NCBI GenBank assembly: GCA_021613375.1
Contig: CM038716.1
Location: forward strand, 17,553,524 to 17,617,523
DNA: 64,000 nt
Direction: 5' to 3'
Origin: Megaleporinus macrocephalus
Lineage: Eukaryota; Chordata; Actinopteri; Characiformes; Anostomidae
Shown: positions 62,801 to 64,000 of the stretch, piece by piece
How positions within the stretch are numbered: the stretch's first letter is position 1
Layout of the letters: each line of letters begins with the position of its first letter
Notes under the pieces: model-generated
What the model was told of the DNA's origin: nothing
The model's input: only the letters and a program-made list of their open reading frames with translations
Database searches by the model: none
Made by a program: the position numbers and the translations under genes

Positions 62801-64000
62801 TAACCACTACACCACCATATTAACCATTATACCACCATGCTAACCACTACACCACCATGCTAACCACTACACCACCATGCTAACCACTACACCACCATGC
62901 TAACCACTACACCACCATGCTAACCATTACACCACCATGCTAACCATTACACCACCATGCTAACCACTACACCACCATGCTAACCATTACACCACCATGC
63001 TAACCACTACACGACCATGCTAACCACTACACCACCATACTAACCATTATACCACCATGCTAACCACTACACCACCATACTAACCACTACACCACAATGC
63101 TAACCACTACACCACCACGCTAACCACTACACCACCGTACTAACCACTACACCACCGTACTAACCATTACACCACCGTACTAACCATTATACTACCATAC
63201 TAACAACTACACCACCATGCTAACCACTACACCACCATGCTAACCACTGCACTACCATACTAACCACTACACCACCATGCTAACCATTACACCACCATGC
63301 TAACCATTACACCACCATGCTAACCATTACACCACCGTACTAACCATTACACCACCGTACTAACCATTACACCACCATGCTAACCATTACACTATTGTGC
63401 TAACCATTACACCACCGTACTAACCATTAAACCATTGTGCTAACCATTACACCACCATACTAAGCACTACACCTCCTTACTAACCACTACACCACCATAC
63501 TAACCATTACACCACCATACTAACCATTACACCACCATACTAAACACTACACCTCCTTACTAACCACTACACCACAATACTAACCATTACACCACCATGC
63601 TAACCATTACACCACCGTACTAACCATTACACCACCATGCTAACCATTACACTATTGTGCTAACCATTACACCACCGTACTAACCATTACACCATTGTGC
63701 TAACCATTACACCACCATACTAAGAACTACACCTCCTTACTAACCACTACACCACCATACTAACCATTACACAACCATACTAAACATTACACCACCGTAC
63801 TAACCACTACACCTCCTTACTAACCACTACACCACCATACTAACCATTACACCACCATGCTAACCATTACACCACCATACTAACCTTTACACCACCATAC
63901 TAACCATTATACCACCATGCTAACCATTACATCACCATACTAACCATTACACCACCATACTAACCATTATACCACCATACTAACCACTACACCACCGTAC
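59781..64000. repeat. 20-bp satellite array, 211 units, derived from a SINE head
   Basis: The consensus unit is TAACCACTACACCACCATAC. All 211 units to the window edge keep a strict 20-bp register, so variation is by substitution or by whole units. Main variants are C/T at unit position 7, C/T at position 10, and ATAC, ATGC or GTAC at the end. Rarer units such as TAAACATTACAATTTTGTGC mark longer duplicated blocks. ATAC-type units dominate near the left end, ATGC-type units at about 62400-63060. The first unit is the end of the SINE at 59433-59800. Stops occur in all frames (TAA opens each unit), so it is not coding. The array continues beyond 64000. Confidence 0.98.

Noticed and set aside
59781..64000. 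CRISPR array
   Set aside because: Units are adjacent without spacers, period is 20 bp, and the context is vertebrate. It is a tandem satellite.
59781..64000. Telomere-like repeat because of TAACC words
   Set aside because: The vertebrate telomere repeat is TTAGGG/CCCTAA. Here TAACC occurs only once per 20-bp unit without the hexamer.

Overview
This window is nuclear DNA from a vertebrate, almost certainly a teleost fish. It is AT-rich and gene-poor, and full of long CA, TA and GA microsatellites, tRNA-derived SINEs, Tc1/mariner relics and small hAT-type elements in the combination usual for fish genomes. An otophysan (characin, catfish or knifefish relative) is a guess from the repeat types, not a demonstration. 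There are no bacterial operons, CRISPR arrays or phage genes.

Only one protein-coding exon is recognised with confidence: a 122-bp internal exon of DPH1 (diphthamide biosynthesis protein 1) on the minus strand at 2865-2986. It is bounded by AG and GTGAGT splice sites and carries the family's most conserved block. I could not find the neighbouring DPH1 exons on either side. The remaining 61 kb is intronic or intergenic.

The middle of the window (about 4.6-57 kb) is a mosaic of mobile-element remains. Seven small elements have duplicated 8-bp flanks typical of hAT insertions: six clear cases (4600-5080, 10156-10537, 28530-29805, 33822-34525, 39370-40195, 42726-43405) and one weaker (51903-52404). 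Several sit inside older Tc1-like elements, which gives a relative insertion order. There are also a solo LTR with a 4-bp target duplication (35655-36035), a 795-bp element with 19-bp terminal inverted repeats and two decayed protein fragments (36489-37283), a pair of related non-autonomous elements (8057-8617 and 16184-16756), and four SINE copies. Between them lie non-repetitive, CpG-containing stretches (about 5.1-5.8, 14.9-15.4, 19.3-19.8, 23.7-23.9, 30.5-32.3, 38.3-39.1, 41.0-41.5 and 57.7-59.2 kb). These look like candidate conserved non-coding or promoter sequence, but only cross-species alignment could show that.

The most striking region is the right end. From 59781 to the window edge at 64000 there are 211 consecutive 20-bp units in unbroken register. 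The first unit is the terminal piece of a minus-strand tRNA-derived SINE (59433-59800), so a satellite appears to have grown out of a SINE head. Each typical unit carries, on the minus strand, a perfect match to the RNA polymerase III A-box consensus. The array also contains long internal duplications (offsets of 680, 960, 1020 and 260 bp), so it grew partly by copying multi-unit blocks. I found no clearly new enzymatic or defence system.
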